Position numbers and translations under genes: made by a program
Part shown: piece by piece, positions 8,165-17,226 of the stretch
How the letters are laid out: each line of letters begins with the position of its first letter
Position numbering within the stretch: the first letter of the stretch is position 1
Notes under the pieces: model-generated
The model's database searches: none
What the model saw: the letters and a program-made list of their open reading frames with translations, nothing else
What the model was told of the DNA's origin: nothing
Origin: Bacteroidetes bacterium UBA2364
GTDB taxonomy: Bacteria; Bacteroidota; Rhodothermia; Rhodothermales; UBA2364
Assembly: GCA_002344075.1 (NCBI GenBank)
Contig: DDTM01000025.1
Span: 6,739 to 70,738 of the forward strand
Length of the DNA: 64,000 nucleotides
Direction of reading: 5' to 3'

Positions 8165-9946
8165 ATGCAGTTTACCTTGATTGACTGGGTCATAATGGTG
8201 ACCTTCTTCGTGTTTTCCATGCTCATTGGGGTGTGGTCGGCACGACAAGCCAGTAAAAATTATAAAGCCTTTTTTCTGGCTGATCAGAACATGAGCTGGT
8301 GGCTTCTGGGCATTTCGCTCGTGGCAACCACGTTTTCTACCGACACGCCCAACTTGGTGACCGACATTGTCCGCACCCAAGGCGCTTTTGGGAACTGGGT
8401 TTGGTGGGCCTTTTTGCTCACCGGAATGTTGACGGTTTTTCTTTATGCCAAGTTATGGCGACGCTCGGGGGTAATGACCGACGTTGAATTTTATGAACTG
8501 CGGTATTCTGGGCCTGAAGCGGCGTTTCTTCGTGGTTTCCGTGCAGCGTATTTGGGCTTATTGTTTAATGTCTTTGTTATGGCCACCGTTACCCTTGCGG
8601 CGATCAAAATTGGGGGGGTTATGATGGGTTGGACGCCACTCCAAACCGTCTTAATTGCAGCGACGATCACCATGATCTATTCGGCGTTGGGTGGCTTAAT
8701 GGGGGTCTTACTTACTGATTTGTTTCAGTTTATTATTGCGATGGTTGGGTCTGTGCTTGCCGCCATTTATCTGATTAATCTTCCAGAAGTAGGCGGACTT
8801 TCTAATCTGTTGTCGCACCCCAATGTGGTGTCGAAAATGACTTTTTTGCCCGATCCCAGTACCATTGGCGCAGGGGAAATCCTGACCATATTTTTGATTC
8901 CGATTGCCGTCCAATGGTGGGCCTCCTACTATCCGGGTGCTGAGCCTGGCGGCGGGAGCTATGTGGTACAACGGATGCTCTCGGCAAAGGACGAAAAAAA
9001 TGCAGTAACCGCCACTTTATTGTTTCAGGGAATGCACTATGCCTTACGCCCTTGGCCTTGGATTTTGGTGGCCTTTGCTTCATTGGTGGTTTTTCCAGAC
9101 GTGGCCAGTATCGCCGCAAAATATCCGCATTTAGACCCACAAATTGTAAAAAATGACCTCGCATATCCGGCCATGATGACCTTTTTACCGGCAGGTTTGA
9201 TCGGAATGGTGGTGACTTCTTTGGCTGCGGCGTATATGTCCACCATGTCTTCACAAACCAATTACGGTTCCTCTATTTTGGTAAACGACTTATATCATCG
9301 CTTTATTAATCCAAATGCCACCGACAAAGAACTGGTCTGGATGGGACGTTTCTCAACCGTTTTATTGATGGTGCTTTCCTGTACCTTGGCCCTCTTTCTG
9401 GAAAATGCACTGCAAGCTTTCGACCTCATCCTATTGATTGGTGCTGGAACCGGTCTCATCTACTTGTTGCGGTGGTTTTGGTGGCGTATCAATGCCATGA
9501 CCGAAATTGTGGCCATGATCGTTTCGTTTGTGGTGGCACTCTTGCTTAAGTTCACAGCACTTGGGACAATGGTGCCAGACTGGTCGCACCTGATTGTAAC
9601 AGTGGCTTTCACATCGGTTGCTTGGCTGCTCACGGCGTTTTTGAGTAAGCCCACATCCGATGAAAAACTACTCTCGTTCTATACCAAAATTAAACCGTCC
9701 GGACCGGGTTGGGGGCCAGTAGCTGCAAAAGCCCAAGCTGTAGGACTCGACATAAGCGGGGTTAAAAACGATTTTGCAATTGGTTTGCTTTGCTCGGTAG
9801 GTGGATTAATGTGCATCTATGGCCTCTTGTTTGCAACAGGCTTTTTCCTGTATGGCAATTTGATAGCTGGCCTAACTTGGGTGGTTGTTACTGTAATTGG
9901 CATTTTCACTATCCGCAAATATTGGAACCAACTTTCGTTTGAATAA
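8165..9946 (+). CDS. Sodium:solute symporter family transporter
   Basis: A 593-residue inner-membrane protein with about 13-14 hydrophobic helices along its whole length. The early FFLADQNMSWWLLGISL segment and the DLFQFIIAMVGSVLAAIYLI helix are typical of SSS (SglT/PutP-like) transporters, which drive solute uptake with Na+. It is divergent from the GH109 gene with 87 bases between the starts, so the two probably share a regulatory region and act on one sugar. A terminator follows at 9991. Confidence 0.9.
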   Translation: MQFTLIDWVIMVTFFVFSMLIGVWSARQASKNYKAFFLADQNMSWWLLGISLVATTFSTDTPNLVTDIVRTQGAFGNWVWWAFLLTGMLTVFLYAKLWRRSGVMTDVEFYELRYSGPEAAFLRGFRAAYLGLLFNVFVMATVTLAAIKIGGVMMGWTPLQTVLIAATITMIYSALGGLMGVLLTDLFQFIIAMVGSVLAAIYLINLPEVGGLSNLLSHPNVVSKMTFLPDPSTIGAGEILTIFLIPIAVQWWASYYPGAEPGGGSYVVQRMLSAKDEKNAVTATLLFQGMHYALRPWPWILVAFASLVVFPDVASIAAKYPHLDPQIVKNDLAYPAMMTFLPAGLIGMVVTSLAAAYMSTMSSQTNYGSSILVNDLYHRFINPNATDKELVWMGRFSTVLLMVLSCTLALFLENALQAFDLILLIGAGTGLIYLLRWFWWRINAMTEIVAMIVSFVVALLLKFTALGTMVPDWSHLIVTVAFTSVAWLLTAFLSKPTSDEKLLSFYTKIKPSGPGWGPVAAKAQAVGLDISGVKNDFAIGLLCSVGGLMCIYGLLFATGFFLYGNLIAGLTWVVVTVIGIFTIRKYWNQLSFE

Positions 9947-9990
9947 TGGTTTGAATACGCATGAATAACATGCAAAATAAATCATATATA

Positions 9991-10036
9991 AAGGGCCTGA
10001 TCTGCTTGAATGGCATCAATTAGGCCCTTTTGTTAA
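9991..10036 (+). terminator. Intrinsic terminator after the symporter gene
   Basis: AAAGGGCCT and AGGCCCTTTT form a 9-bp stem around a 23-base loop, followed by a short T-rich stretch, 44 bases after the symporter stop. Confidence 0.7.
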
Positions 10037-10091
10037 AGACAAAATAAAACCATTGGTAGCTTTATAAATGGACGGAAAAATAGTACCTTTG

Positions 10092-10568
10092 TTAGACGTT
10101 ATTTTTACGTTTTGGTCTTGGTTGTTTTACCTTCAGCAATCCGACAAAGATGGCATATCCAAGTAATGCACGAAAACCTATTTGACGCATGATGCCCAAT
10201 ATATCCGTCGTTTGCCACTCGCGCATAACCTTCCCTGCTTTAACTTCGCGTATAAAAATGCCATGAATCTCTAAATGTTTGCGATTGGCAGGTGCACCCA
10301 TGAATTTTCCGGTGTTAACCGCACGCGAAATAAACCGGATAGATACCAAGTTATCCTCCACAACCGTATGTGGGAATTCCATCTTTAGATCCGAAAAAGC
10401 CGCTTTCATGTCTTGCATAAATCCAATATATTCATCTTTGGTAAAGACAAATCCGTCCCCAGTATAGGTAAATTGATCGTCTAATAGTTGATCTAAATCG
10501 TTCCACCGGCCGTCTAAAATGGCCAACGATACGGTCAGTGCTGTTTTTTGTGCTTGATCTCTGTCCAT
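10092..10568 (-). CDS. SnoaL/NTF2-like protein
   Basis: A 158-residue protein with the cone-shaped NTF2-like fold signature: WNDLDQLLDDQFTY near the N-terminus, then GFMQDMKAAFSDLKME, and the HGIFIREVKAGKVMREWQTTD strand near the C-terminus, as in SnoaL-like ester or polyketide cyclases. The catalytic role is not predictable. The last 30 residues (ALLGYAIFVGLLKV then a basic tail) are hydrophobic and extend beyond the usual fold, which could anchor it to the membrane. Divergent from the HxlR regulator, so likely its target. Confidence 0.8.
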   Translation of the reverse strand: MDRDQAQKTALTVSLAILDGRWNDLDQLLDDQFTYTGDGFVFTKDEYIGFMQDMKAAFSDLKMEFPHTVVEDNLVSIRFISRAVNTGKFMGAPANRKHLEIHGIFIREVKAGKVMREWQTTDILGIMRQIGFRALLGYAIFVGLLKVKQPRPKRKNNV

Positions 10569-10652
10569 AAAAATGTTGTTTTGATTATAGGTGAATGTTT
10601 TTTATAAATTAGCCCCTATAACTTACTTTATTCAACATACTTTCTTATTTGA

Positions 10653-10679
10653 AAGTACTTTCTTTTTGGTAAGTAACTT
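10653..10679. promoter_or_regulatory. Candidate HxlR operator
   Basis: AAGTACTT (10653-10660) and AAGTAACTT (10671-10679) are two near-palindromic sites with starts 18 bases apart in the divergent region between the SnoaL-like gene and the HxlR gene, directly before the regulator ATG. Paired sites of this kind fit a dimeric winged-helix regulator controlling itself and its neighbour. Inference from position and symmetry only. Confidence 0.45.
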
Positions 10680-10689
10680 AAGATCATTT

Positions 10690-11022
10690 ATGAAACGCTA
10701 CGAACTTAACGGTACTTTTTATTTTTGCCCCGTTGACCTCACGCTTCAGATAGTGGGTGGGCGTTGGAAAGGAGTTGTGATCTGGAACCTTCGGGATGGA
10801 CAGAAACGGTTTAGTGAATTGAAAAAACGTTTGGTAGGGATTAACGATAAGATGCTTTCTCAAGTATTGAAGGTATTGGAAATGCAGGGCGTGATATGTC
10901 GGACCGTTCACGAGGTTATCCCTCCGAAAGTAACCTATCATCTTACGTCCGAAGGTGAAACACTGATTCCTATCATGGAAATGATGAGCGTGTATGGGGA
11001 TAAGTATGCGGTTTCATCGTAA
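10690..11022 (+). CDS. HxlR-family winged-helix regulator
   Basis: A 110-residue regulator. The start is placed at MKRYELNGTFYF; upstream in-frame codons run through the operator-like sites and are unlikely to be translated. Family signatures: CPVDLTLQIVGGRWK, where the Cys near the N-terminus is the redox or electrophile sensor in several relatives, then RFSELKKRLVGINDKMLSQVLKVLE, the recognition helix region. Such proteins usually repress or activate a divergent gene in response to quinones, aldehydes or oxidants. The divergent target here is the SnoaL-like gene. Confidence 0.9.
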   Translation: MKRYELNGTFYFCPVDLTLQIVGGRWKGVVIWNLRDGQKRFSELKKRLVGINDKMLSQVLKVLEMQGVICRTVHEVIPPKVTYHLTSEGETLIPIMEMMSVYGDKYAVSS

Positions 11023-11208
11023 TAGCACCCTCGTTTCTGCATCCAATTAGATCCCAGTAAATCGTTTTCATGTGTGTCAAAAGACCTATTCATACCCGTA
11101 ATATACACAAAATCCTTTTTTCTAAACGCCTTAACCGATTATGTATAAACAGAAGACACTGTATGTCGTATTATATTCAGCTAAACAAAAATCTTAACGA
11201 CACCTTAT

Positions 11209-12319
11209 ATGGCCTTTTTAGACGAGATGAGAGCACGAACCGAAGTGCTCGGGAGGTCTCTTTGACCTCGATACACGCAGAGAAAAAATCCGTACTTTAG
11301 AAGCAAAACGACTTGAACCGGACTTCTGGAACGATGCCGATGCCGCACGGCAGACGGAGAAACAGGTGTCGGAAGAAAAAAGTTGGGTTGTAATGTTTGA
11401 CGAACTCTACCGAAAATTGGAGGATGTCGAAACCCTTACCGAATTGGTGGCCGAAGACCCCGATCCCGAATTACAGGCCGAAGTTGCCGTGGAAGAAAAA
11501 AATCTTCTCGAGTTGCTGGAAAATGCCGAAATTCGTTCTATGCTCACCGAGCCAGATGACCACCGTAACGCCATTCTTAATATCAATTCTGGCGCTGGTG
11601 GAACCGAAAGCCAAGATTGGTCCGAGATGCTCATGCGTATGTACATTCGCTGGGGCGAGAGCAAGGGGTATGTTGTTAATACGTTGGAGTATCAGGAAGG
11701 CGAAGTAGCGGGGATCAAGTCTTGCACCCTCCGTTTTGAAGGTCCATCAGCATTTGGATACCTGAAGGCCGAGTCTGGTGTGCATCGCTTGGTTAGAATT
11801 TCTCCTTTTGACTCCAATGCACGCCGTCATACCTCCTTTGCATCGGTTTTTGTATTTCCTGAAGTAGATGATACCATCGAGATTAGCTTAAATGCTGACG
11901 ATATAGAGATGCAGGTTTTCCGTTCGGGGGGAAAAGGAGGGCAAAATGTGAACAAAGTTTCATCTGGCGTCCGCCTCATCTGGACCGGCAAACTCTCCGA
12001 CGGACGTGCAGAGCGCGTGGTGGCGGAGTGTACTGAAGAACGAAGCCAGTTGCAAAACCGTGAAAAGTGCATGATGATGCTCAAAAGCCGGATCTACTTG
12101 CTGGAGCGTGAAATTCAGGATGCAGCCCGTAGCCATTTGGAAAAAGGCAAAAAGAAAATTGAGTGGGGAAGCCAAATACGTTCCTATGTTTTCCAACCTT
12201 ATACGATGGTCAACGATCACCGTATCGAATTGAAAAGCACCAACATTCAGGCCGTTATGGATGGGGATTTGGATCCATTCATCAAGGGCTATCTGATGGC
12301 AACGGCGCTTTCAGATTAA
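11209..12319 (+). CDS. prfB: Peptide chain release factor 2, with programmed +1 frameshift
   Basis: RF2 recognises UGA and UAA stop codons and triggers peptide release. The gene starts MAFLDEMRARTEVLGRSL, hits an in-frame TGA at 11263-11265, and continues in the +1 frame from GAC at 11264, giving 369 residues in total, close to the usual RF2 length. In the full product, the anticodon-like SPF tripeptide is at about 198-200 (RISPFDSNARRHTS) and the catalytic GGQ at about 243-245 (SGGKGGQNVNK). SPF rather than PxT marks RF2 rather than RF1. Read without the frameshift the gene would look broken; it is not. A terminator follows. Confidence 0.97.
11251..11266 (+). promoter_or_regulatory. prfB programmed frameshift site
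   Basis: GGGAGG TCT CTT TGA C: a Shine-Dalgarno-like GGGAGG, a spacer, the slippery CTT codon, then the TGA stop followed by C. When RF2 is scarce, slow termination at TGA lets the ribosome slip +1 on CTT, so the site autoregulates RF2. The arrangement matches the classical AGGGGG TAT CTT TGA C site. Confidence 0.95.
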
Positions 12320-12330
12320 GAACAACAGTT

Positions 12331-12358
12331 GAAGGCCGGGTTATCCGGCCTTGTTTTA
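12331..12358 (+). terminator. Intrinsic terminator of prfB
   Basis: GGCCGG and CCGGCC pair around GTTAT, followed by TTGTTTT, 14 bases after the prfB stop codon. Confidence 0.85.
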
Positions 12359-12511
12359 TGGCAGCAAGGTTCGCCTAAACACGAAATGACGTGATGAATG
12401 AATCGGCGTTACGTATTTATCACTGATATCACTTTTATCACTCCTCTCGCTTTAGGTTTATAGAACTATATTCAGTATGGGTATAAATGGGTTTTTAATG
12501 ACTAAAGTCCA

Positions 12512-13357
12512 ATGTATATGCCACGTTTTCTTTTACTCTTACTCATCCCCCTGCTCTTTACGGCATGTAGAAGTACACGCCCCGATCCCGAACGCGGTTA
12601 TCCGGTGTATGCTGAACTTCCGGTCTCGGTAAATAGGCCGTTATTGCCAGATACGACAACAGGCATTCCTACCGAAAATCCAACGTTAACGCCACTTCCA
12701 ATTGCGTCTTCTAACGATCTGGAAGAAGCCGATTTTGAACTGCTTATCCGTGAACTGGAAGCTTGGAAAACACAAGATCCGGGGCTTGGAGCCACCGATG
12801 AGATCGCTTTGTATTATCTGGCATATGTTCGCGAAAAAGGTAAGCCGGAAGCGAATATCTACAAGGCGGGGTGGACACAACAGAACGTTTCTGACCAAAC
12901 AGTGTTTTCTATTGATTGTGGGGCTTTCTTGTCTAATATCAAGCGGAATGATGTGGCTTGTTTGCCATTACAAACCATGCCTTTGCGCTTCCGGATGCAA
13001 AAAGATGGCCATGTCAATCTTGTGTTTCGGCTCATGGAATTGGATGATGATGCGGATTTTGCCTTGGCAACCCAAGTAGTAGGAGGTCTTACGACGGCCA
13101 ATAATGTGGTACGCATTATTGCAAAAGTGCCTACTGCTATGCTGGTGACTGAATGGATAAATTATGCGCTCATAGGAGCAAATTTTGGGATCAAGGCCGC
13201 CAATATGGTTAATCAAGACGATGTTCTGGGCGAAAAATCGGATGCCCGGACATGGAGAACCCTTCTCCAAAATCCAAATACCCAAACACAGACGTTTGTT
13301 GGTGGAGATGGATCCTATCAATACAAAGTTAGATACATTATTCGTCGCATTCGCTAA
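12512..13357 (+). CDS. Lipoprotein of unknown function
   Basis: A 281-residue protein with a type II signal: MPRFLLLLLIPLLFTAC, with the lipobox Cys near residue 19, so lipid-anchored. After a Pro/Thr-rich linker (about 25-65) comes a globular region. No known domain is recognised. Its final part YQYKVRYIIRRIR is basic and beta-prone. It sits 31 bases before nadB on the same strand and may be co-transcribed, but no functional link is evident. Confidence 0.75.
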   Translation: MYMPRFLLLLLIPLLFTACRSTRPDPERGYPVYAELPVSVNRPLLPDTTTGIPTENPTLTPLPIASSNDLEEADFELLIRELEAWKTQDPGLGATDEIALYYLAYVREKGKPEANIYKAGWTQQNVSDQTVFSIDCGAFLSNIKRNDVACLPLQTMPLRFRMQKDGHVNLVFRLMELDDDADFALATQVVGGLTTANNVVRIIAKVPTAMLVTEWINYALIGANFGIKAANMVNQDDVLGEKSDARTWRTLLQNPNTQTQTFVGGDGSYQYKVRYIIRRIR

Positions 13358-13388
13358 TCTGTTTTCTTAAAAACAATGGTCTCCTAAT

Positions 13389-14972
13389 ATGGTTCATCAA
13401 TTTGATTTTTTGGTGCTGGGTTCGGGCATTGCCGGGCTTTCATTTGCACTAAAAGTGGCCCCACATGGGTCTGTAGCGATTGTCACCAAAAAACAGTCTG
13501 CCGATTCCAACACCAATTGGGCACAAGGGGGAGTGGCTGCGGTTATGGATCCGTTAGATAGTTTCGAGAAACACATCGAGGATACCTTGATTGCCGGAGC
13601 GGGGCTTTGTAAACGGGAGGCGGTAGAGGTGGTTGTAAAAGAAGGGCCGGGATATGTGCGGGAATTAATGGAACTGGGCGCCCACTTTACGCAAAAAAAT
13701 GGCGCTTTGGACTTAGGGCGCGAAGGGGGGCACTCCATGAATCGAATTGTCCGAGCAGAGGACATGACTGGCAGGGAAATTGAACGGGCTTTATTGGCAC
13801 AAATTAGAAATCATCCGAATATTCAGGTATTTGAACACCATTTTGCATTAGAATTAATCACACAACACCATCTTGGTGAGGTCGTTACCAAATTCAGGAC
13901 CGATACCCAGTGCTATGGTGCGTATGTATTGGATGAGCATGAAGACAAAGTAGAAGTGTTCTTGGCCAAGGTAACGTTGTTGGCTACGGGAGGAGGGGGA
14001 CAAGTATATGCCCATACCACGAATCCAATGGTAGCGACGGGGGATGGGATGGCGATGGCTTATCGGGCAAAAGCACGAATTGCCAATATGGAGTTTGTGC
14101 AATTTCATCCTACTTCTTTGTATCGGCCTGGAACGTCTTTTCTTATTACAGAGGCTGTCCGTGGTGAAGGCGGTTTACTGTTTAATCAGGCCGGTGAACG
14201 CTTTATGGCGAACTACGATGAACGATTAGAACTGGCCCCGCGAGATATTGTAGCACGCGCCATAAACGATCAGATGAATAAGCGAGGAGAAGAGTTTGTC
14301 TATTTAGACATTTCGCATAAGCCCAAAGACGAAATCATTTATCATTTCCCTAATATTTATGAGCAATTGCTATCCTATGGCATAGACATGACAAAGGAAC
14401 CGATTCCGGTAACACCAGCCGCACATTATTTTTGTGGTGGAGTTCTGACAGATTTAGAGGGCCGGACTTCTATCAACGGCTTATTTGCCTGCGGAGAGGT
14501 TACATGTACCGGATTACACGGGGCCAATCGCTTGGCTTCTAACTCATTGGTGGAGGCCATGGTATTTGGTAATCGGGCCGTAAATCCGGCCATTGCATAT
14601 GCCAAGAGCACCGCATTCCGGATGGATATACCTGCATGGGATGATAGCGGGACCACAAACGCCGAGGAGTTAGTCCTTATTACCCAAAATAGGCGGGAAT
14701 TGCAGGCCATCATGTCGGCCTATGTAGGTATTGTACGCACCCGATTGCGCCTGGAGCGGGCATACCGCCGAACCTATTTTTTGTTTGAAGAAACCGAAGA
14801 TTTTTATCGTCGAACCCGTGTGTCTGTGGGGCTTTGTGAATTGCGCAACATGATTACAGTAGCCTATATGATTATCAAATGTGGCCTTCAGCGAAACGAG
14901 AACCGGGGGCTACATTATCTACTGGAGTACCGAGATAAACCTCAAATGGAGCCGCGTGACTCTATTATCTAA
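13389..14972 (+). CDS. nadB: L-aspartate oxidase
   Basis: A 527-residue flavoenzyme that oxidises L-aspartate to iminoaspartate, the first step of de novo NAD synthesis, in the cytoplasm. It has the FAD-binding GSGIAGLSFAL motif near the N-terminus, the NTNWAQGGVAAVMDP segment, the substrate-binding EFVQFHPTSL, and TPAAHYFCGGV and GEVTCTGLHGANRLASNSL boxes typical of NadB and the succinate dehydrogenase flavoprotein superfamily. The GLHGANRLASNSLVEA form and lack of a neighbouring iron-sulfur subunit favour NadB over SdhA. nadA and nadC are not in this window. Confidence 0.96.
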   Translation: MVHQFDFLVLGSGIAGLSFALKVAPHGSVAIVTKKQSADSNTNWAQGGVAAVMDPLDSFEKHIEDTLIAGAGLCKREAVEVVVKEGPGYVRELMELGAHFTQKNGALDLGREGGHSMNRIVRAEDMTGREIERALLAQIRNHPNIQVFEHHFALELITQHHLGEVVTKFRTDTQCYGAYVLDEHEDKVEVFLAKVTLLATGGGGQVYAHTTNPMVATGDGMAMAYRAKARIANMEFVQFHPTSLYRPGTSFLITEAVRGEGGLLFNQAGERFMANYDERLELAPRDIVARAINDQMNKRGEEFVYLDISHKPKDEIIYHFPNIYEQLLSYGIDMTKEPIPVTPAAHYFCGGVLTDLEGRTSINGLFACGEVTCTGLHGANRLASNSLVEAMVFGNRAVNPAIAYAKSTAFRMDIPAWDDSGTTNAEELVLITQNRRELQAIMSAYVGIVRTRLRLERAYRRTYFLFEETEDFYRRTRVSVGLCELRNMITVAYMIIKCGLQRNENRGLHYLLEYRDKPQMEPRDSII

Positions 14973-14985
14973 CCTACATCTCAGG

Positions 14986-16140
14986 ATGGCTTTGCGGTAT
15001 TCTGTTATATTTGTCGGTGCGGTCCTTTTTTGTTGGGGTTGGTACGGACAAATTGATTTGGCTGTTTTTGGTGATAAGGACCTCCGTCACTATCGAGATA
15101 TGGCCGCCGCCGCTCCAGACTTGGCTTGGACAGTACGTGCTCCGTTTGGATTCCGAATTCTTCCGCCGTGGCTTGCTGGTTTATGGCCGGGTGGATTGGA
15201 TGCAGGTTTCAAGTGGGGGACTTTGCTGACCATTGGTGGGTTGGCTGTTTTATGGGTGCATTGGCTGGCAATGTGGGGATTAAGTTGTGTAGAACAAGGG
15301 GTGGGCCTGCTCTGGCTCCTTTTTAATCCGCATTTTGTGGGCTTTCCGGCATTTAATCCATACCAATGGGGAGATGTTCTAACTATGGTACTGATTCTGG
15401 GGATGACCCTCAGTCTGCTTAAGAATAAATACGGACAATTTGGTTTTTTGCTCATTATTGGTGCAATGACCCGCGAAGCAAACCTGCTCATGTTGCCAGT
15501 GGCGGTTTGGTATTTTTATAAAAATCGTGCTGGGATTAAGGATGTTTGGGGTGTGGTTTTATTGCCGATATTAGCATTAATTGTTTTTCTAGGCATCAGG
15601 GCCGGGGTTCGGGTTGAAAACCACGATTGGCATCTTTGGGGCGCTTTCTCGATCTATGCCCGGCAATTAGCCGACCCTGTGGCATGGGGGCGCTTATTGC
15701 TCAATGCATATGCACCCTTCTCGCTCCTGCTATTCGTTTGGTATAAGCCTTTCTTACGCCTGCTCAAATCACATCCGGTTTGGGGGATGTTTGGAGGCTT
15801 GGTCTGGATTTCTTGTTTCTTTGGTCAGGACAAGGAGCGTTTGCTCGCTCCAACGTTTTTTTTGATCTATTCCGGTATTCTCTGGCTGCTTCGTCAGTTG
15901 CCGGAGAATCAGCGTATGATAGGCTACTGGATAACCACCTGTGCTGCTTTCTTAACTTCTTGGCACCATTTGGTGGCCCGCTTTCCTGTTTTTCCCAGAG
16001 GGATGTATTTTGTGTTAAGTGCCTTTCTAACGTTTGTGTTGGGCTTTTGGGCTTGGAAGTGGAAAGATTACCTCTGGACAAAAAATGAAGGCTTATTGAA
16101 AGACGTAGGGTTTGGGGTGGAAGTTAATAAAAACACTTGA
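14986..16140 (+). CDS. Polytopic membrane protein of unknown function
   Basis: About 384 residues with roughly 9-11 hydrophobic helices. The start is placed at MALRYSVIFVGAVLF, 13 bases after the nadB stop; longer starts lie within nadB. Two sections (GFRILPPWLAGL and GAMTREANLLMLPVAVWYFYKN) resemble integral-membrane proteins related to mannosyltransferase- or GT-C-like families, in which a short periplasmic loop precedes helix 2, but no catalytic motif is certain. Probably co-transcribed with nadB; no functional link is evident. Confidence 0.75.
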   Translation: MALRYSVIFVGAVLFCWGWYGQIDLAVFGDKDLRHYRDMAAAAPDLAWTVRAPFGFRILPPWLAGLWPGGLDAGFKWGTLLTIGGLAVLWVHWLAMWGLSCVEQGVGLLWLLFNPHFVGFPAFNPYQWGDVLTMVLILGMTLSLLKNKYGQFGFLLIIGAMTREANLLMLPVAVWYFYKNRAGIKDVWGVVLLPILALIVFLGIRAGVRVENHDWHLWGAFSIYARQLADPVAWGRLLLNAYAPFSLLLFVWYKPFLRLLKSHPVWGMFGGLVWISCFFGQDKERLLAPTFFLIYSGILWLLRQLPENQRMIGYWITTCAAFLTSWHHLVARFPVFPRGMYFVLSAFLTFVLGFWAWKWKDYLWTKNEGLLKDVGFGVEVNKNT

Positions 16141-16186
16141 CACTCATAGGGGTTTTCCAGTATCTTGAAAGCCTTGAATTTATAAG

Positions 16187-16259
16187 GCCAATGTAGCTCA
16201 GTTGGTAGAGCAGTTCACTCGTAATGAACAGGTCACCGGTTCGAGTCCGGTCATTGGCT
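16187..16259 (+). tRNA. tRNA-Thr (anticodon CGT)
   Basis: A 73-base cloverleaf. The acceptor stem is GCCAATG with CATTGGC, the D-arm GCTC with GAGC, and the anticodon stem GTTCA/TGAAC holds loop CTCGTAA with anticodon CGT at 16220-16222. The T-arm CCGGTTCGAGTCCGG has the TTCGAGT loop. CCA is not encoded (the bases after the discriminator T are CCC). It reads ACG codons. Confidence 0.97.
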
Positions 16260-16263
16260 CCCA

Positions 16264-16292
16264 GCCTCGTTGTAAAAAACGAGGCTTTTTTT
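16264..16292 (+). terminator. Intrinsic terminator of tRNA-Thr
   Basis: GCCTCGTT pairs with AACGAGGC around a short A-rich loop and is followed by seven T residues, just 4 bases after the tRNA end. Confidence 0.9.
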
Positions 16293-16415
16293 GTAGGTTA
16301 TACGATGCTTTAGGTGTTTCCAGTGGATTTGAGATGACGGCTATACCTTTTTTAGGTACAGTTTTGTAGGTTATCCATTCAGCTTGAAACAATTTTAAGG
16401 CGTTGAAGCAGCGCA

Positions 16416-16937
16416 TTAGCCCGGTACAACCTCCATTAAAAAGCGCATGACAGGCTCGGTCGTGATAGGCTGCTCTCCGCTTAACCGCAAGATGGGCCTG
16501 AAATTGGGAGGCACTTGTCCATATTTTTGATGGCTCAACCAGATATGCTCTCGGTACCAATCGGGAACGCGCCCCCAACGGAGGTCTCGATTTTTTCGTT
16601 CGATAAAGGTTTTTTTAGAAATGGAAAGGAAAATACCCGCATCGAAGCGGCGATACAATTCCGCATCCCAGAATACCATCAACCCGTCGGCAATTACCAC
16701 CGAATGGGTCTTTTGTGCCTGATCTATGGCAGCGATAAAGGCCGAAAAATCCAGTGACCCCGGTGCCTCCCAATCCGTGCGGTCTACGTCTCCATGCTGT
16801 ATTCGGGGTTGTAGGGAGCGTGCTGCTACAAACTCGTCTTGATGGAGGGCCACTGCACTTGAGCCAAATTGTTGCACAAGCTGTAGCGATAAAGTGGTTT
16901 TTCCCGATCGGCTGATGCCTCCGATTCCAATGACCAT
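16416..16937 (-). CDS. P-loop nucleoside kinase, NRK/uridine-kinase-like
   Basis: A 173-residue cytoplasmic kinase. GIGGISRSGKTTLSLQL is the Walker A loop; VALHQDEF matches the (S)QDDF acceptor-site Asp of nicotinamide riboside and uridine kinases; VVIADGLMVFWD is the Walker B-like strand; and RWGRVPDWYREHIW resembles the lid with its PxxWYxxxxW signature in NRK-type proteins. It would phosphorylate a nucleoside with ATP. The NRK assignment (nicotinamide riboside to NMN) is tentative; uridine kinase is the alternative. Transcribed alone, convergent with the tRNA gene. Confidence 0.7.
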   Translation of the reverse strand: MVIGIGGISRSGKTTLSLQLVQQFGSSAVALHQDEFVAARSLQPRIQHGDVDRTDWEAPGSLDFSAFIAAIDQAQKTHSVVIADGLMVFWDAELYRRFDAGIFLSISKKTFIERKNRDLRWGRVPDWYREHIWLSHQKYGQVPPNFRPILRLSGEQPITTEPVMRFLMEVVPG

Positions 16938-17173
16938 GTTTTATCCACGAATGAAGATGGCCCACAGGCACCCGCACAGTTCTGAACTCAAAAATAGAAG
17001 CATTTCGCAATATCCTGTATCAAGTTCTTAAAGCTTTCGCAATCCGTTATCGAACTGTATCGTTTGATACGAAATCAGAAAACGGATCTCTAAAAAATCA
17101 TGTGAGGTGTGACGAAAAATGTGGAATATTTTCGGATTCTTGTCAGATCATTAAGGAAGGCCGGTCAGATCCC

Positions 17174-17203
17174 AAAAAGCCCCAGCCAACAGGCATAGGG
17201 CTT
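17174..17203 (-). terminator. Intrinsic terminator of the thioredoxin-fold gene
   Basis: On the minus strand AAGCCC and GGGCTT pair around a 14-base loop and are followed by a T-run, about 25 bases after the stop of the 17227-18045 gene. Confidence 0.65.
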
Positions 17204-17226
17204 GCTTTGAAAAATGTAAGATGGGT

